DNA of 64,000 nt from Tridacna crocea (GCA_943736015.1 OX031063.1:31554172-31618171), one strand, 5' to 3'. Positions 43,000 through 54,221 are shown, numbered from the stretch's first letter. Notes: generated by a model from the letters alone, not told the origin. Translations and numbers: made by a program.

Positions 43000-43237
43000 T
43001 TAACCCTTTACTCCACAGATACTCATTTCTACGCATTGCTTGTAAGAGTCAAAAGAGCCTTTGGAAAACATTATGGCAAAAGGTGAAATTGCTCATGATG
43101 AGCAATTTCACCTTTTGTCACAATGTTTTCTATGCTTTCAAAAGGTCTCATATACACATAAGAAACGGCTTCATCCTTACTGTTATTTAGGGTTAATTAG
43201 AGATACCATAGAAATACCTTATGGGGTACAGGGTTAA
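43000..43237. mobile_element. related TTAA-hairpin MITE, second subfamily
   Basis: Ends TTAACCCTTTACTCCACAGA and GGGGTACAGGGTTAA. The hairpin core is GGTGAAATTGCTCATGATGAGCAATTTCACC, stem GGTGAAATTGCTCAT with its exact complement and no bulge. It shares the frame GAAAACATTNTG...CAATGTTTTC with the main family but has different arms and outer sequence. Confidence 0.82.
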
Positions 43238-45270
43238 CAATACTAAGTGGACATGTGCAGTATGCAACCAATCATTATCAGATACATTTCCTTAAAAAAA
43301 GTCAACTTTCCAATATTTTGGAAACATAATGCTACAGATTGCCAAAATATTTAGGAAGGCTAATTGTTTGAGAGTAGAGATACAGTAATTCTGAACATTA
43401 TTTACAAGGTCAGACCTTCTTAGATGGCCGAAAACATTTAAACGGGTTTTCCGCTGAAATTATGTTTTGAAAAAGAGTTTTGAATGTTAACCGGAATACC
43501 TTTCTTAAACCCATTTTTTCTGCGCTTCTTGCAGACGATAATAATATCAACAAATGATATGACATCATCAGCCTCGGTTTCGTTAAAGTATTGCACGACT
43601 TTTAACAAAATATAATGGCCGGCGTTACTCAGAACATGGCGACTGTAGGTTAATTTTACTCTTTCGGGACGTCTGAATGGCCTTTTCAAAACAGAAGATT
43701 GTCCTTTTAAAGTAACAAGTGATGCTTAGGGCCTATCATATTTACTTTCAGAGGGAAATAACAATTATGTGTGATAAATACGGAAACCGGAACGAGGCGT
43801 TAAATGAAAACAGGACAGCCTCAAAGATGGATGCTGGGCCACTGCCTTTGGATTCATTTTAACAAAAAAATTACATCAAAAACTAAAAAATAAACCTGGT
43901 AAATTATGTATAATTACATTATTTCAAATAATCCATACCTGAGATAACCTTATTTAATTCCAAAAAGACGAAAAATTCACTTTTTCACAGAGAAAAGAAG
44001 GAGCGCCATTTCCAAATATGGAGATTGCAGCCGAAGAGAATCGCCCTGAGCGCTGATTGGATAAACTGGATCGTGTGAGTAGTAAGCTCCATGCGCTGCG
44101 CATGCCGGATATCGAGACTGTATTACTAGTACTTAGACTACGCGATGATTGGATATATGGGTCATGTGATCAGTATTATATTATTATTATTACTATAATT
44201 AGCCTTAATTAGAACTACATCTGCGCATGTGCGACCTAGGACCTGGACACAGTGACCTTGCGAAGTTATAATTAGCCGTGCCATGTTTTTTACTTCCTCT
44301 TGTAGATCTAAATATTCCACACCTGTGAATTTTGATTGTGACATTGCTCATACCTCAAATTTCTTTCTTCCAAACTGAAGTACATTAATTTATTATGCAG
44401 AAAAATATAGGCCTACTGGCTAGTTCCACAATACAAGTTCCATTTCGAAACTTCCGCGGCTGCAAAGAATGACTGAAACATCTGATCAATACTGCTAAAT
44501 TTAGATATGTCACGTTTCATTCAATTTTACGGGAGGGCTCCGGTGCATTTGTGTGTATATTGCGTGGTCAAAGTCAATACATTAGAATCAATTTATCGTT
44601 AGGTTATTTTTTTCTGATTATCTTAAATATTTATGCTCTTTAAATAGGCATAGAGTCTAAACCGCCCCCTTTCTTTTTATTAGAAGGACTCCACAGGCAA
44701 AGTTTGCTGAGAGGAAAAAAACAAATATCTTCCCCCTTTTATTTAACCATCCATTGCCGACTTTCAATGGCAAAGAATGAGTATTAAAGCAGACGCATAT
44801 TTAAATACTGGTTACCTGCACCATGATTGAGAGTTCCTACCCGGTTGAGGCAAACTTTCTTTTTTGCTTATAAATTTAGTTTTTCGTAGTGTTTAATCCT
44901 TTAACAAATTCTCGTGTTTCAACTAGCTTCCATGCGAGGCTAACGGATCTTTTTGAAGACAGTTTGTGCTTTGAATGATTGTGTGGTGTTTTACGCCGTA
45001 CTTTGATTATATGATGTTTTGCGCCATTTTCGACAGTTTTAGTTATATCGCGGCGGCCAGTACACCTGTCCATTATTTCCTATGATTTTTTTTTTTCTTT
45101 AACCAGTACTCGGCACAATATTATTTCCAAGCCACTGGCTACTTTCCCACATCGTCATCGTCGAAACAATGATCAGCGCTGAGAGATCCTGTCGCAATGA
45201 CTATCATCAATCCGCCGAAAGAAATTGGCAGAGCCAATCGAACCGGCGACCCCCGTTCTCAAGTCTTGCG
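43238..45270. other. no gene recognised, richest in CpG outside the elements
   Basis: An 83-residue minus-strand open frame (43,438-43,689) lacks an in-frame ATG and any known motif. An AT trinucleotide run lies at 44,170-44,190. Some short palindromes, but no definable element or exon. Confidence 0.5.
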
Positions 45271-45274
45271 CGCT

Positions 45275-45563
45275 AAGTACTAACTGTAAAAGACGGCTTT
45301 TGGAAACATTGTAGGAAAAGGACAAACACTGGTAATGGGCGTTGTTTCTGCCCCTGTAGCTATAAAAGACTGCGTTTGAAAACATTGTAGGAGAAAGACA
45401 TAATGCTGGTAATGGTCACTGTTTCTGCCACTATATTTCCACTTTTTAAGCTACTTGTAATTTGTCGTCTGCAACCAATATACATTAATTCGGGCATAAA
45501 ACAATTTTGTTGTTTGGTAGAGCAGGGATTCTATTGTTATATATGATCCCTGGGTAGAGTTAA
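45275..45563 (-). mobile_element. TTAA-hairpin MITE, degraded with internal duplication
   Basis: Two tandem versions of GGAAACATTGTAGGA...CTGGTAATGG...TTTCTGCC (about 45,296-45,355 and 45,366-45,430). The end TTTGGTAGAGCAGGG...GTAGAGTTAA contains a short duplication too. Confidence 0.6.
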
Positions 45564-45775
45564 CCCTTTCCAAAATGACAAAATTTAGAGTCTTTCAAAT
45601 TTAAAACATCTGTGAACTATGATCTCCAGATGGGAACAAGTAAGCTTTAGCTTTCAGATAGAGTAGAAAACATTCTGGGATTCTGATTATCAGTATTTTC
45701 TCCTTTTTGCAAAATGTTTTCAAAAGCCTCTCTTTCAGGGCTGTGAAAATCAGAGATTGTTTGGTTAAGGGTTAA
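45560..45775 (+). mobile_element. TTAA-hairpin MITE, diverged
   Basis: Shared left TTAA; TTAACCCTTTCCAAAATGAC to TTTGGTTAAGGGTTAA. Left hairpin arm partly lost. Confidence 0.75.
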
Positions 45776-45972
45776 ACTTGGGCAAGATTAAAGATTTTCT
45801 TCTGGTGAGTGTCAAAAAAACTCACCCTTAGTTTGGTTTTATAATTGTGTGAAATCGATTGATGGTTTGACTGATGATTGATTGTGTTATACATCGCTAT
45901 CAACATATATTTTTCAGTCATATCTCACATAATTATGTACATATGCCTTAGAGTTCTCTTATACCAGGTACC

Positions 45973-46086
45973 CACAATGTTTTTTTTACGCTTTCAAAGA
46001 GAAATCCATTCATTCTAGCCATACTCAATTTATTGCCTGCAACTGCTTATAAAATGGACAAGTCTAAAATATTGTAGGAAAAAGTT
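45973..46086 (-). mobile_element. TTAA-hairpin MITE, 3' fragment
   Basis: CCCACAATGTTTTTTTTACG to TCTAAAATATTGTAGGAAAA. Confidence 0.5.
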
Positions 46087-46128
46087 ACTGCTGATAAGCT
46101 TGATAAGTAACTATGCATTCAGCAAAGC

Positions 46129-46357
46129 TTAACCCATTACCACACAATCCCTACTTTTGACGCCCCTGAGAAATAAGCCTTTAGAAAATTTTGCGGGAAA
46201 AGGAGAAAAAGCTGGTAACCAGCATTTTCTTCTTTTCCCACAATGTTTTCTACCCTTCACAAAACAAATTTCAAATATTCCGTCACTTTTATTTTGTCAT
46301 CTGCAAATGCTTTCAATTTGGGCAAGCTTAAAACACTGTCGTTTGGTAAAGAGATAA
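46129..46357 (-). mobile_element. TTAA-hairpin MITE, full length
   Basis: TTAACCCATTACCACACAAT to TTTGGTAAAGAGATAA. Confidence 0.86.
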
Positions 46358-46395
46358 TTCTAAAAACGTGAAAAATATTAGAATTTGACCCCAAA

Positions 46396-46540
46396 CCCTT
46401 AACTTAATATAAGAATTTAAGATTTGTAGAAATGGAAAGTAAGTGCAGATTACAAACTACATGTACATGAGACTTCAATTATACAATACGTTTTCTATAC
46501 GGTAGGAAACAATGAGGGAAAATAGGAAAATGCCTCACAA
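46396..46540 (+). mobile_element. TTAA-hairpin MITE relic
   Basis: Only AAGATTTGTAGAAATGGAA, GCAGATTACAAACT and GGTAGGAAACAATGAGGGAA remain. Confidence 0.35.
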
Positions 46541-46799
46541 CAGGATCAATGCCTATAAAACTTTTTTCATACTAAACTCTGCTGAGCATTAAAGTTCAGT
46601 TGCCTAAATGTTATTCGATAAACCGTATGGCTTGCATCATGCGAAAAGGAACACTCGGGACATTTGCATTAAGTGTTCAGCCTGCACAGCAGTCTTACCA
46701 TTTTTATGTAATTCTCTGTTTTGCCCAAGTCTTTTGTAGCAAAAAATCTAATGTAGTCGTAACATGTAGTCTCAAATTAGCCTTCACACACTCTAATCT

Positions 46800-46884
46800 G
46801 AAACAACCCTTCATTTTGTCATCTGCAAAATTAATGCTTTCAATTTGGACCCGTCTTAAATTTTCTCAGGAGGTAACGAGTTAA
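46800..46884 (-). mobile_element. TTAA-hairpin MITE, 3' fragment
   Basis: TTCATTTTGTCATCTGCAAA to AGGAGGTAACGAGTTAA. Confidence 0.55.
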
Positions 46885-46885
46885 A

Positions 46886-46975
46886 GCGCCTTTCATAACT
46901 ACAGTTGGCTTGCCATACAGTGTAGATCAAGATCAGGCTACACAAAACATGCAGTCTGATCTATGATCTACACCA
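46886..46975. repeat. GATC palindromic module with its left flank
   Basis: CGCCTTTCATAACTACAG leads into TGTAGATCAAGATCAGGCTA opposite GCAGTCTGATCTATGATCTA. The left flank matches CCTTTCACAGCTATGG at 26,402, so the repeat is longer than the palindrome. Confidence 0.65.
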
Positions 46976-47093
46976 TCTTCTTTGCTGAAACACTGGACAA
47001 AATCAGTTATGAAATTGCAATTATTTGGGTCATATTTCTTGATGAAAATGTCTGAAAGATATATTTTGCGCTCTCAAGGTAAACCCAATTCCC

Positions 47094-47333
47094 TTAACCC
47101 ATTACCACACAATCCCGACTTTAAACGACCCGGAAAAAGAAGCATAATGAAAACATTGTGGGAAAAGGATAAAATGCTGGTAACCAGCATTTTCTTCTTT
47201 TCCCACAATGTTTTCTTCCATTCCCAACAGAAATTTACAGAAATTTCAAATTTTCAGTTACTTTCATTTTGTCATCTGCAAATGCTTTCAATTTGGACCA
47301 GACTAAAAAATTTGTCGTTTGGTAAAGAGTTAA
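47094..47333 (-). mobile_element. TTAA-hairpin MITE, full length
   Basis: TTAACCCATTACCACACAAT to TTTGGTAAAGAGTTAA; contains a small duplicated AGAAATTTACAGAAATTTC. Confidence 0.86.
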
Positions 47334-47547
47334 TGCCTTCTCTCCTGAATATCAAACCAGTCCAACAATTGTGATCAGAGATCTACTGAAAATGTTCCAA
47401 GTTACAGAAATTTGAAGGTTGGGTGAATTTGAAACCATTAGGACAAATACGGAAAATGCCGATTGTAAACAATTTCTCCAGTTGTCAAGCTGACTCTACT
47501 GAAGGTAGAATGGAAGATACATAGCTGAAGGTAAAATAATTTTTAAA

Positions 47548-47762
47548 TAAAAGTCTTTACCAAAATATTAGACCATATTGCGAGCATTTGCAGACAAAGT
47601 ATGAATGTGTCCCAAATACTGCAAGATGGTCTCTAAAATGGTAGTAGACTTTGTAGGAAAGGGGGAAATTCTCAGTAATTTCTCCTTTTCCCACGATGTT
47701 TTAAAAATCCTTTGTCCTGTGGGCCAGATATATATACAAGAAATTGTTTTGTATAGGGTTAA
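47548..47762 (+). mobile_element. TTAA-hairpin MITE, diverged
   Basis: AAGTCTTTACCAAAATATTA to TTGTATAGGGTTAA. Immediately followed, on a shared TTAA, by a 55-bp minus-orientation 5' fragment (47,759-47,815). Confidence 0.65.
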
Positions 47763-48002
47763 CCCTTTACCATACAATCATGACTTTTATAACAGGTCTT
47801 TGAGGCTCTTTTGGTCTATCACGGAACACTAAAATTCTCCTTAGTTGATCATCAAATGCTTAAAGCAGATTGGTGCATCACCTGTGAATCATAGAATATA
47901 TTCAAATCTTCATTAACACTGTTTCTGTTTATAGCACATTGGTAACTCCTTCTATATCCTATATGGTAAAACAAGGTGTGCAATCAAATTCAAAATACTT
48001 GA

Positions 48003-48470
48003 CCCCAGCTCCCTTTCAGAGATAACATTTAACAGAAAATTGAAAAATAAACCTAGCTAATGGAGCAGATAGGTTCACAAATGACAAAGATGGGTTCACA
48101 AAATTTTAATGATTTTTCTTCAGAGATGAAAATCTTGAAACTGGATTAGACGAAAAGATAAATTATATCGGACATAATAATTTCATCAATACACCAAGAA
48201 AAACATTTTGATCTATGTTTGAAAGAAAGAATCGACTTTTTATTTGCTGCAGAATTATAAATCATATGACGTCAGTGCATGGCAACCTGGAAAATATGGA
48301 AGCTTTTTAATTTTTCTCAGATGAGAGCTATTGCTTGATGGCAAGAGCTGTTTGGGACTTTCTAACGTCAGGGTACAGAAGAAAAACTATTAATGAACCC
48401 ATCTGCAATGGTAACTAGGTTCGTTTATCCATTTTGTTTAAATATTATCTCTGAAAGTGGGCAGGCATAA
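48003..48470. mobile_element. ~470-bp MITE with ~75-bp inverted ends
   Basis: CTTTCAGAGATAACATTTAA...CCTAGCTAATGGAGCAGAT...GGTTCA at the left is mirrored at the right by the complement of CACTTTCAGAGATAATATTT, CCTAGTTACCATTGCAGAT and GGGTTCA. No coding content. Confidence 0.7.
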
Positions 48471-48758
48471 CACTTTCTTCAATTTTCTTGCACACTTTGT
48501 CTCACTATATACATGAATACAACATCAATCCTCATTTTTCCATAAAGCAAGAACAAAAAATATCAAAGGGTGACATCTTTTTCATTGTTTCCCCACAGAC
48601 TGTCACTTAAATGGGCTAGAATAAAATCATACTAATATCCAAAGTATGTATAAAATTTATTTGTATACCATGAGAAACTTCATAACAATGCAATGATTTT
48701 CATTATAAATACATTATGAAAGAAATGTAATGTTATACTATACTATAGCAGATATGAT

Positions 48759-48911
48759 TTAACCCTCTACTAAACAATCTCTAATTACAATGACCTTCAG
48801 GAAGGTGCCTTTTTCAAACTGAAACATTGTGGGAAAAAGAGAAAATGCTGGTAACTACTTTTCCCACAATATTTCTTTCATATCCTATCAAACACAGTTT
48901 TCACCATTTAA
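48759..48911 (-). mobile_element. TTAA-hairpin MITE, shortened
   Basis: TTAACCCTCTACTAAACAAT; hairpin lacks its loop side; ends CACCATTTAA on a TTAA shared with the next copy. Confidence 0.68.
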
Positions 48912-49094
48912 CACTTGACCAAACAATCCCAAGTGAAAACAACCTGGTCAGAAAAGGTCTTTGAAAATACTGTCCTTTTGCCACAATATTTTCATACCTT
49001 TACCTCAATTCCATTAATTGAGCAACAATTAATTTTTCGTCTGACAATGTATTCTATTTAGACCAGTCCAAAAAATTGTTCCATAAAGGGTTAA
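48908..49094 (-). mobile_element. TTAA-hairpin MITE, left hairpin arm lost
   Basis: TTAACACTTGACCAAACAAT to TTGTTCCATAAAGGGTTAA. A further end fragment (GGACAAGTCCAAAATTCTG) follows at ~49,134-49,170. Confidence 0.65.
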
Positions 49095-49332
49095 GCCACA
49101 TTAAATTTGTTGTCTTGTACTTGGTTTAAATGTGGACAAGTCCAAAATTCTGTTGCTTGGGAGAGGGTCTATGATCACAAGTATACATATATATATATAT
49201 ACAGGTATTAAATCTTAGAATGTCAAATGAAACATTCATTTTCAGAGAGCAAGAGAGGACTTAAAATAGCAGTTATCAATTATGCTGTGGCCTGATTATC
49301 TCTGAAAACAGTTAACAGCTCAGACCTGCATG

Positions 49333-49430
49333 CAAAACAAATTCCACATTTTCAGTCACTTTCATTTTCAGGTCTGCAAATGCTTTTGATTTGGACAAAT
49401 CTAAAATTTTGTTGTTTGGTAATGAGTTAA
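49333..49430 (-). mobile_element. TTAA-hairpin MITE, 3' half
   Basis: AAAACAAATTCCACATTTTC to TTTGGTAATGAGTTAA. Confidence 0.7.
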
Positions 49431-49972
49431 GCAAGTGTATTTGGAGCATCATTCAGGTGCTTGCTAATTAAAGATTTTGCTGTCTTCATTTTGTATTACC
49501 TCAATATATTTGTCAGGATATATTTGTCACAAAGTCACACAAAAAGACTCTTTTTAGAACTTAGATTTCTCTATAGATAAGATTCTAGCAATTTAATGTT
49601 AAAGTTTTTATAACTAAGAAAGCTTTCCTTATCATTCAGAATAGACATTTTCTTTTAAAAATGATTTTGTCACATAAAGAAATTGATGATAATATATCTA
49701 TAAATTATAAAAAATATATTAAAATTCTCCAAAAGCTGGCAAAATTTTAAATTCAAATAGCATGTGGGCATTTACTGACCACAAAACTATATGAGACCAA
49801 AGAATTGGTCTATGAAAAGGTAGAAAACATTATATGGAAAGTTAAAAATGCAGGTAATATTTTCCTATAATGTTTGCAATAGGGCTATGTTTTACCTTGA
49901 CTGTTTTGCAAAGGATCAAATTTATCATAAGTTTTTAATGTTTTTCAATTTCATAGATGATGAGCTGAATCA
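49431..49972. other. AT-rich, one faint MITE relic
   Basis: A very weak hairpin copy (GGTAGAAAACATTATATGG) lies near 49,815. No other structure. Confidence 0.5.
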
Positions 49973-50179
49973 TTAACTCTTTACCACACGTCAAAATTTT
50001 AGACTGGTTCAAACTGAAACCATTTCCAGACGACAAAATAAAGGTGGCTGAAAAATTGAAATTTGATCTGGGAAGGGTAGAAAACACTGTTACCAGCATT
50101 TTCTCCTTTTCCTATAGTGTTTTCAAAAGGCTTTTTTCTCTGGGGCATCAAAAGTAGTGATTGTGTGGTAATGGGTTAA
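49973..50179 (+). mobile_element. TTAA-hairpin MITE, left hairpin arm deleted
   Basis: TTAACTCTTTACCACACGTC to GTGTGGTAATGGGTTAA; AGAAAACACTG joins TTACCAGCATTTTC, removing the left arm. Confidence 0.82.
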
Positions 50180-50484
50180 GTACTGTGGTGAGCATTACAA
50201 TTTACAAACCCAAGATATCTTTGATTTTCCACAAAATAAAAACATGTCCATATAAAAAGAAAATAAAGGATGTTCCAAAAACTATTTTTTATGAATTTTC
50301 AGGTGTTTGATTAACCTTTGCACTAAAATCTTTTGTTTGAAAATAGTTTGTTCCTCTTAGCTATAATTCTGCAAAACAACTTGACACTTGTTACAAACAA
50401 ATATGATTATGGGCAACTTTACAGATAAGATACAAGATATCCTTAAAAGAAAAAGAGTATATCAACATCTATTACACCTATGCC
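50180..50484. other. no feature seen
   Basis: AT-rich single-copy-looking DNA. Confidence 0.55.
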
Positions 50485-50706
50485 TTAAACCATTACCACA
50501 CAATCCTGCCTTTTAAATACCCTTTGAAAGAAGACTTTTGAAAACATTGTGAGAAAAAGAGAAAATGCTGGTAACCAGCATTTTCTCCCTTTCTCACAAT
50601 GTTTTCTACCCTGCTGGACACAAATTTCGAGTTATGTTTATTTTGTCGTCTGCAAGTGCCTTCAATTTGGACCAGTCTAAACCTTTGTCATTTGGTAAAG
50701 AGTTAA
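50485..50706 (-). mobile_element. TTAA-hairpin MITE, full length
   Basis: TTAAACCATTACCACACAAT to TTTGGTAAAGAGTTAA. The hairpin variant GTGAGAAAAAGAG pairs with CTCCCTTTCTCAC. Confidence 0.86.
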
Positions 50707-51316
50707 TCAGAAAAAATTGAGGTATCAATAGTTATAGATAACTTCAGAAAAATAGATGCCTAGGTGATAATGAATCTTGAGAACTGTCTCCAAATTATAA
50801 AATGATCTTTGGAATTTTTCTTTTTACCTTGAGAAACACATTTGTAGAAGACGGCTTGGAAAACATTGAATTAATTCTGAGGTTTAATACAAAATTACAA
50901 ATGAAGAATAAAGGAAATATAACTTGTTCAAAGCAATTTCGCCAAAAAGTTTTCAGACATGGTTTGCAGCAACACATACTAAAAGCTGGCTAAATGGGCA
51001 GAAGAGTTATGCTTGAAGCTCAAAGAAAACCTTGTGATTTTCTAATAAAATCTTGTATGCCACTCAATGTTGCAATGTTTCTTATCACAATATCTTACAA
51101 ATTATAGGTCATCATATGCCCCCCCCCCCCCCCAAAAATATATATGTATAATGATGTCACAAATGATTTCAAGTAGAACTGATCTCAAATGAACATTTGT
51201 AGTGACTATATTACACTGTAAACAAAGGATGTTATGTGATGAACATCTCTTTTTTTCTCATAATTTAGGTTTTCAAGCCACAGCTGTATAAACTGCTCCT
51301 TCATCTCATCTAATAC
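50707..51316. other. no gene recognised
   Basis: Open frames on both strands around 50,795-50,993 have no motif. A 14-base C run lies near 51,121-51,134. Confidence 0.5.
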
Positions 51317-51546
51317 TTAACCCATTACCAAACGACAATATTTTAGACTCGTCCAAATTGAAAGCATTTGCAGACGACAAAATTAAAGTGACTGAAAATT
51401 TTAAATTTGTTTTTGTGAAGGGTAGAAAACATTGAGGGAAAAGGAGAAAATGCTGGTTACCAGCATTTTCTCCTTTTCCCACAATGTTTTCTAAAGGCTT
51501 CTTTCTCAGGGGCGTCAAAAGTAGGGATTGTGTGGTAATGGGTTAA
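51317..51546 (+). mobile_element. TTAA-hairpin MITE, full length
   Basis: TTAACCCATTACCAAACGAC to GTGTGGTAATGGGTTAA; clean hairpin with one mismatch (TTGAGGG). Confidence 0.9.
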
Positions 51547-51879
51547 CTGCTAAACACTTTTATACAGTGGCGAAAGTCTGATGTGAAACATGAACACAGT
51601 CACATGCACTAAAATGTTTCTTCTCTCTCACTCATGTTATCCTTTCACTACAATCAAGTCTTGATAATTCAAACATGTCGTAAGTAAAAATACATCCACT
51701 ATCTTAACCTTTTTGCTTGCATGGGCTCATCTTGAGCGCAGTATCCCAGCAAGCAGACCGTTACTTTAGTTTTTTTTACAGAAAATGCCTCCTCACACAT
51801 TTTCATTAAAACTGAATTATATCTACCTGAGAAATACTTAACAGCTACTTCTATTGAAAAGCCACATATGTTACCACAC

Positions 51880-52108
51880 ATGCCATTACCACACAATCCC
51901 TACTTTTGACAACCATGAGAAAGAAGCCTTTTGAAAACATTGTAGGAAAAGGAAAAAATGCTGGTAACCACCATTTTCTCGTTTTCCCACAATGTTTTCT
52001 ACCCTTTCACAAAACAAATTTTAAGCTTTCAGTCACTTCTATTTTATCGCCTGCAAATGCTTTCGATTATGACAAACCTAAAATTTTGTCGTTCGGCAAC
52101 AAGTTATT
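51880..52108 (-). mobile_element. TTAA-hairpin MITE, full length, mutated borders
   Basis: CATGCCATTACCACACAAT to GTTCGGCAACAAGTTAT, leading directly into the next copy. Confidence 0.78.
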
Positions 52109-52307
52109 CAAAAGAAAAAATTTTAGACTCATTCAAAGTGAAAGCATATGCATATGACAATATATGTGGCACATACGAGATTTGTCATTAAATGGAAAAC
52201 AAACATTATGTGTAAAAGAGAAAATGCTGGTATCAAGCATTTATTCCTTTTTCCACAATGGTTTCTACTCTTTCCTCTTCATGGTCCATTGTTTAGTAGA
52301 GGGTTAA
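52105..52307 (+). mobile_element. TTAA-hairpin MITE, degraded
   Basis: TTATTCAAAAGAAAAAATTT to TTTAGTAGAGGGTTAA; hairpin with several mismatches. Confidence 0.65.
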
Positions 52308-52415
52308 GCAACTACAATTTAGTTCCAAAATACTAGTCATTACTGTAAATGAGTCCATACTAAAAAGCATCTTCTGTCTGCAGAAACTAGTTTTGCTCAT
52401 TTCCCAGTTGGGTAC

Positions 52416-52643
52416 TTAACCCTTTACCAAACACCAAAATTTTGGACTAGTCTAAATTAAAAGCATTTGCAGTCAGTAAAATAAATGTGAATTAAAAAAT
52501 GAAAATTGATTTGGGAAGGGTAGAAAACATTGTGGGAAAAGGAGAAAATGCTGTTAACCAGCATTTTCTCCTTTTCCCACAATGTTTTTAAAGGCTTTCT
52601 ATCTCAGGGTCTTTACAAGTTGGCATTGTGTGGTAAAGAGTTT
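52416..52643 (+). mobile_element. TTAA-hairpin MITE, full length
   Basis: TTAACCCTTTACCAAACACC to GTGTGGTAAAGAGTTTC; near-perfect hairpin with GCTGTTAACCAGC at the loop. Confidence 0.86.
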
Positions 52644-52791
52644 CACTCTGTGTATCATCATAATAAATGTATATCAAAGGCTAAAGTGACTCTTTTAATA
52701 ATTTGTATATACATGTACTGGGAACTCAAACTACTGTCTTGTTCCCTTTCATATTCAAGTTATCAAGACTTTATCTTTAATTCTGTACCAG

Positions 52792-52970
52792 ACAGGAAAC
52801 ATTCTAGACTTGTCATAAGTGACTGCATTTTGACTGCATTTGACCGGGCAGAAATCATTGTAAGAAAAGGAGAGAATACTATTTACTGTTATTTACTCCT
52901 TTATCCAACACTGTTTTCAGGTCTTTTTCCCCGGGGTCATATAAACAAGATCAGCTGGTCAAGGGCTAAT
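52792..52970 (+). mobile_element. TTAA-hairpin MITE relic
   Basis: GACTTGTCATAAGTGACTGC, AATCATTGTAAGAAAAGGAG and a GGTCAAGGGCTAA end. Confidence 0.45.
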
Positions 52971-53070
52971 CAGTGCCTTCACAGCTTTCAGCTTGTCATT
53001 ACATGCCTTATTTCACCAGATCTTCAATCATAATGCACAAGTGTTTCCTAAGAGATTAAAAGAGTATATA

Positions 53071-53265
53071 TCATACAACTCGCACATTTAAAAGTTCAAG
53101 CTCCTTTTCCTCTAATGGTTTTGAAATGTGGAAGAATTCTTTTAAATTCGTGACGATGCCTCTATTGAAAGGGTTGTAGAAGCTTCCCTTTCCATCTTTA
53201 AGGTATCCATATCTTTTATGATTGATTCTCTCATTGACTGTAAGGTTGTAACAAGCGTGGATAAA
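53071..53265 (-). CDS. DHHC-like palmitoyltransferase, alternative terminal exon D
   Basis: A terminal exon of 64 codons plus TGA follows a good acceptor (TTTACTTTCAG). It starts in phase 0, as exon C does. The sequence opens FIHACYNLTVNERINHKRYG, and NPFNRGIVTNLKEFFH follows. It aligns throughout with exon C (N-x-T-x-NE-x-IN-x-KRY, KD-x-x-G, NPF, EFFHI). In DHHC S-acyltransferases the region after the fourth membrane segment carries a TTxE motif and then an NP(F/Y)-x-x-G-type C-terminal motif. Here TTxE has become TVNE while NPFNRG is canonical. It may be an alternative last exon of the locus at 57,890-61,349, or the last exon of a decayed tandem copy, since no other coding exon is seen between 53,265 and 57,890. 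Family assignment is from motif memory only. Confidence 0.62.
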   Translation of the reverse strand, partial: FIHACYNLTVNERINHKRYGYLKDGKGSFYNPFNRGIVTNLKEFFHISKPLEEKELELLNVRVV

Positions 53266-53299
53266 CTGAAAGTAAACAGAAAGTCACACTTACATCTTT

Positions 53300-53517
53300 G
53301 TCACACTCACATAAAAATTCAAGATGGGTCTGAATTGAAAGCACTTTCGCCAAATAAAATTTAGGCATTAAGAATACACTTTGTCTCAAAAAGGGTTGAA
53401 AACATTGTGGGAAAAGGAGGAAATGCTAATAACCAGCATTTACTCCTTTTCCCACAACATTTTCAACAGCTTTTATCCTCAGTTTTTTTAAAATTGGGAT
53501 TGTTCGGAAAAGGATTG
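53300..53517 (+). mobile_element. TTAA-hairpin MITE, diverged
   Basis: Starts about 35 bp upstream of exon D's acceptor, inside the intron. Left end poor; GTTGAAAACATTGTGGGAAA hairpin clear; ends GTTCGGAAAAGGATTGA. Confidence 0.62.
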
Positions 53518-53519
53518 AT

Positions 53520-53648
53520 CTTTCAACGCACAATCCTGTGTTTTAATAACACTGACACAGAAAGCATTTGAAAAAAACAATGAGGAGAAAACGAGAAAAT
53601 ACTGGTTACCAACATTTTATCCTTTTCCAACAATGTTTTCAACACTTA
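53520..53648 (-). mobile_element. TTAA-hairpin MITE, 5' half
   Basis: CAACGCACAATCCTGTGTTT, ACACTGACACAGAAAGC and a weak hairpin; the 3' part is absent. Confidence 0.5.
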
Positions 53649-53765
53649 GAAAAGATGGTTGCAGCATACAAGCCAAAATGTTTTCAAAACCAATGTGTTG
53701 TAAAACAAACTAAGCTGTTAACACAAGATTAAAGGTAAGCAGAATAAATATAACTCATCCTTATA

Positions 53766-53970
53766 TTAAACTTTCCAAAACAACAAATTTTAGACTCTAT
53801 CAAATTCAAAACATCTGCAGGAGACCAAATTGAATAATAACTTCTATCACAGACAACATCATGGAAAAAGTGTTTTCAAAAGGACCTTTTCCTTTCCTGA
53901 AGATTAAAGCCACTAAAAACATGGAAAAAGAGTAACTGCAGGTAATCAGCCTTTTTCCACAATATTTGAA
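53766..53970 (+). mobile_element. TTAA-hairpin MITE, degraded
   Basis: CTTTCCAAAACAACAAATTT; two disjointed pieces of the hairpin (CATCATGGAAAAAGTG, AACATGGAAAAAGAG). Confidence 0.42.
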
Positions 53971-53992
53971 CCATTTGTTGTCAATATATGCT

Positions 53993-54221
53993 TTAACTCA
54001 TTACCACACGAGAAAATTTTGGACTGGTCCAAATTGAAAGCATTTGCAGACGACAAAATAAAGGTGACTGAAAAATAGAAATTTGTTCTGGGAAGGGTAG
54101 AAAACACTGTGGGAAAAGGAGAAAATGCTGGTTACCAGCATTTTCTCCTTTTCCCACAGTGTTTTCAAAAGGCGTCTTTCTCAGGGGCTTCAAAAGTAGG
54201 GATTGTGTGGTAATGGGTTAA
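53993..54221 (+). mobile_element. TTAA-hairpin MITE, full length, AACACTGTGGG subtype
   Basis: Nearly identical to the copies at 28,434 and 29,102. TTAACTCATTACCACACGAG to GTGTGGTAATGGGTTAA. Confidence 0.9.

Noticed and set aside
43438-43689. 83-residue minus-strand frame in CpG-richer DNA
   Set aside because: No in-frame ATG, weak splice signals and no recognised domain. Left as unassigned DNA.
46600-46884. 94-residue plus-strand frame
   Set aside because: Its 3' third is hairpin-MITE sequence and the rest has no recognisable motif.
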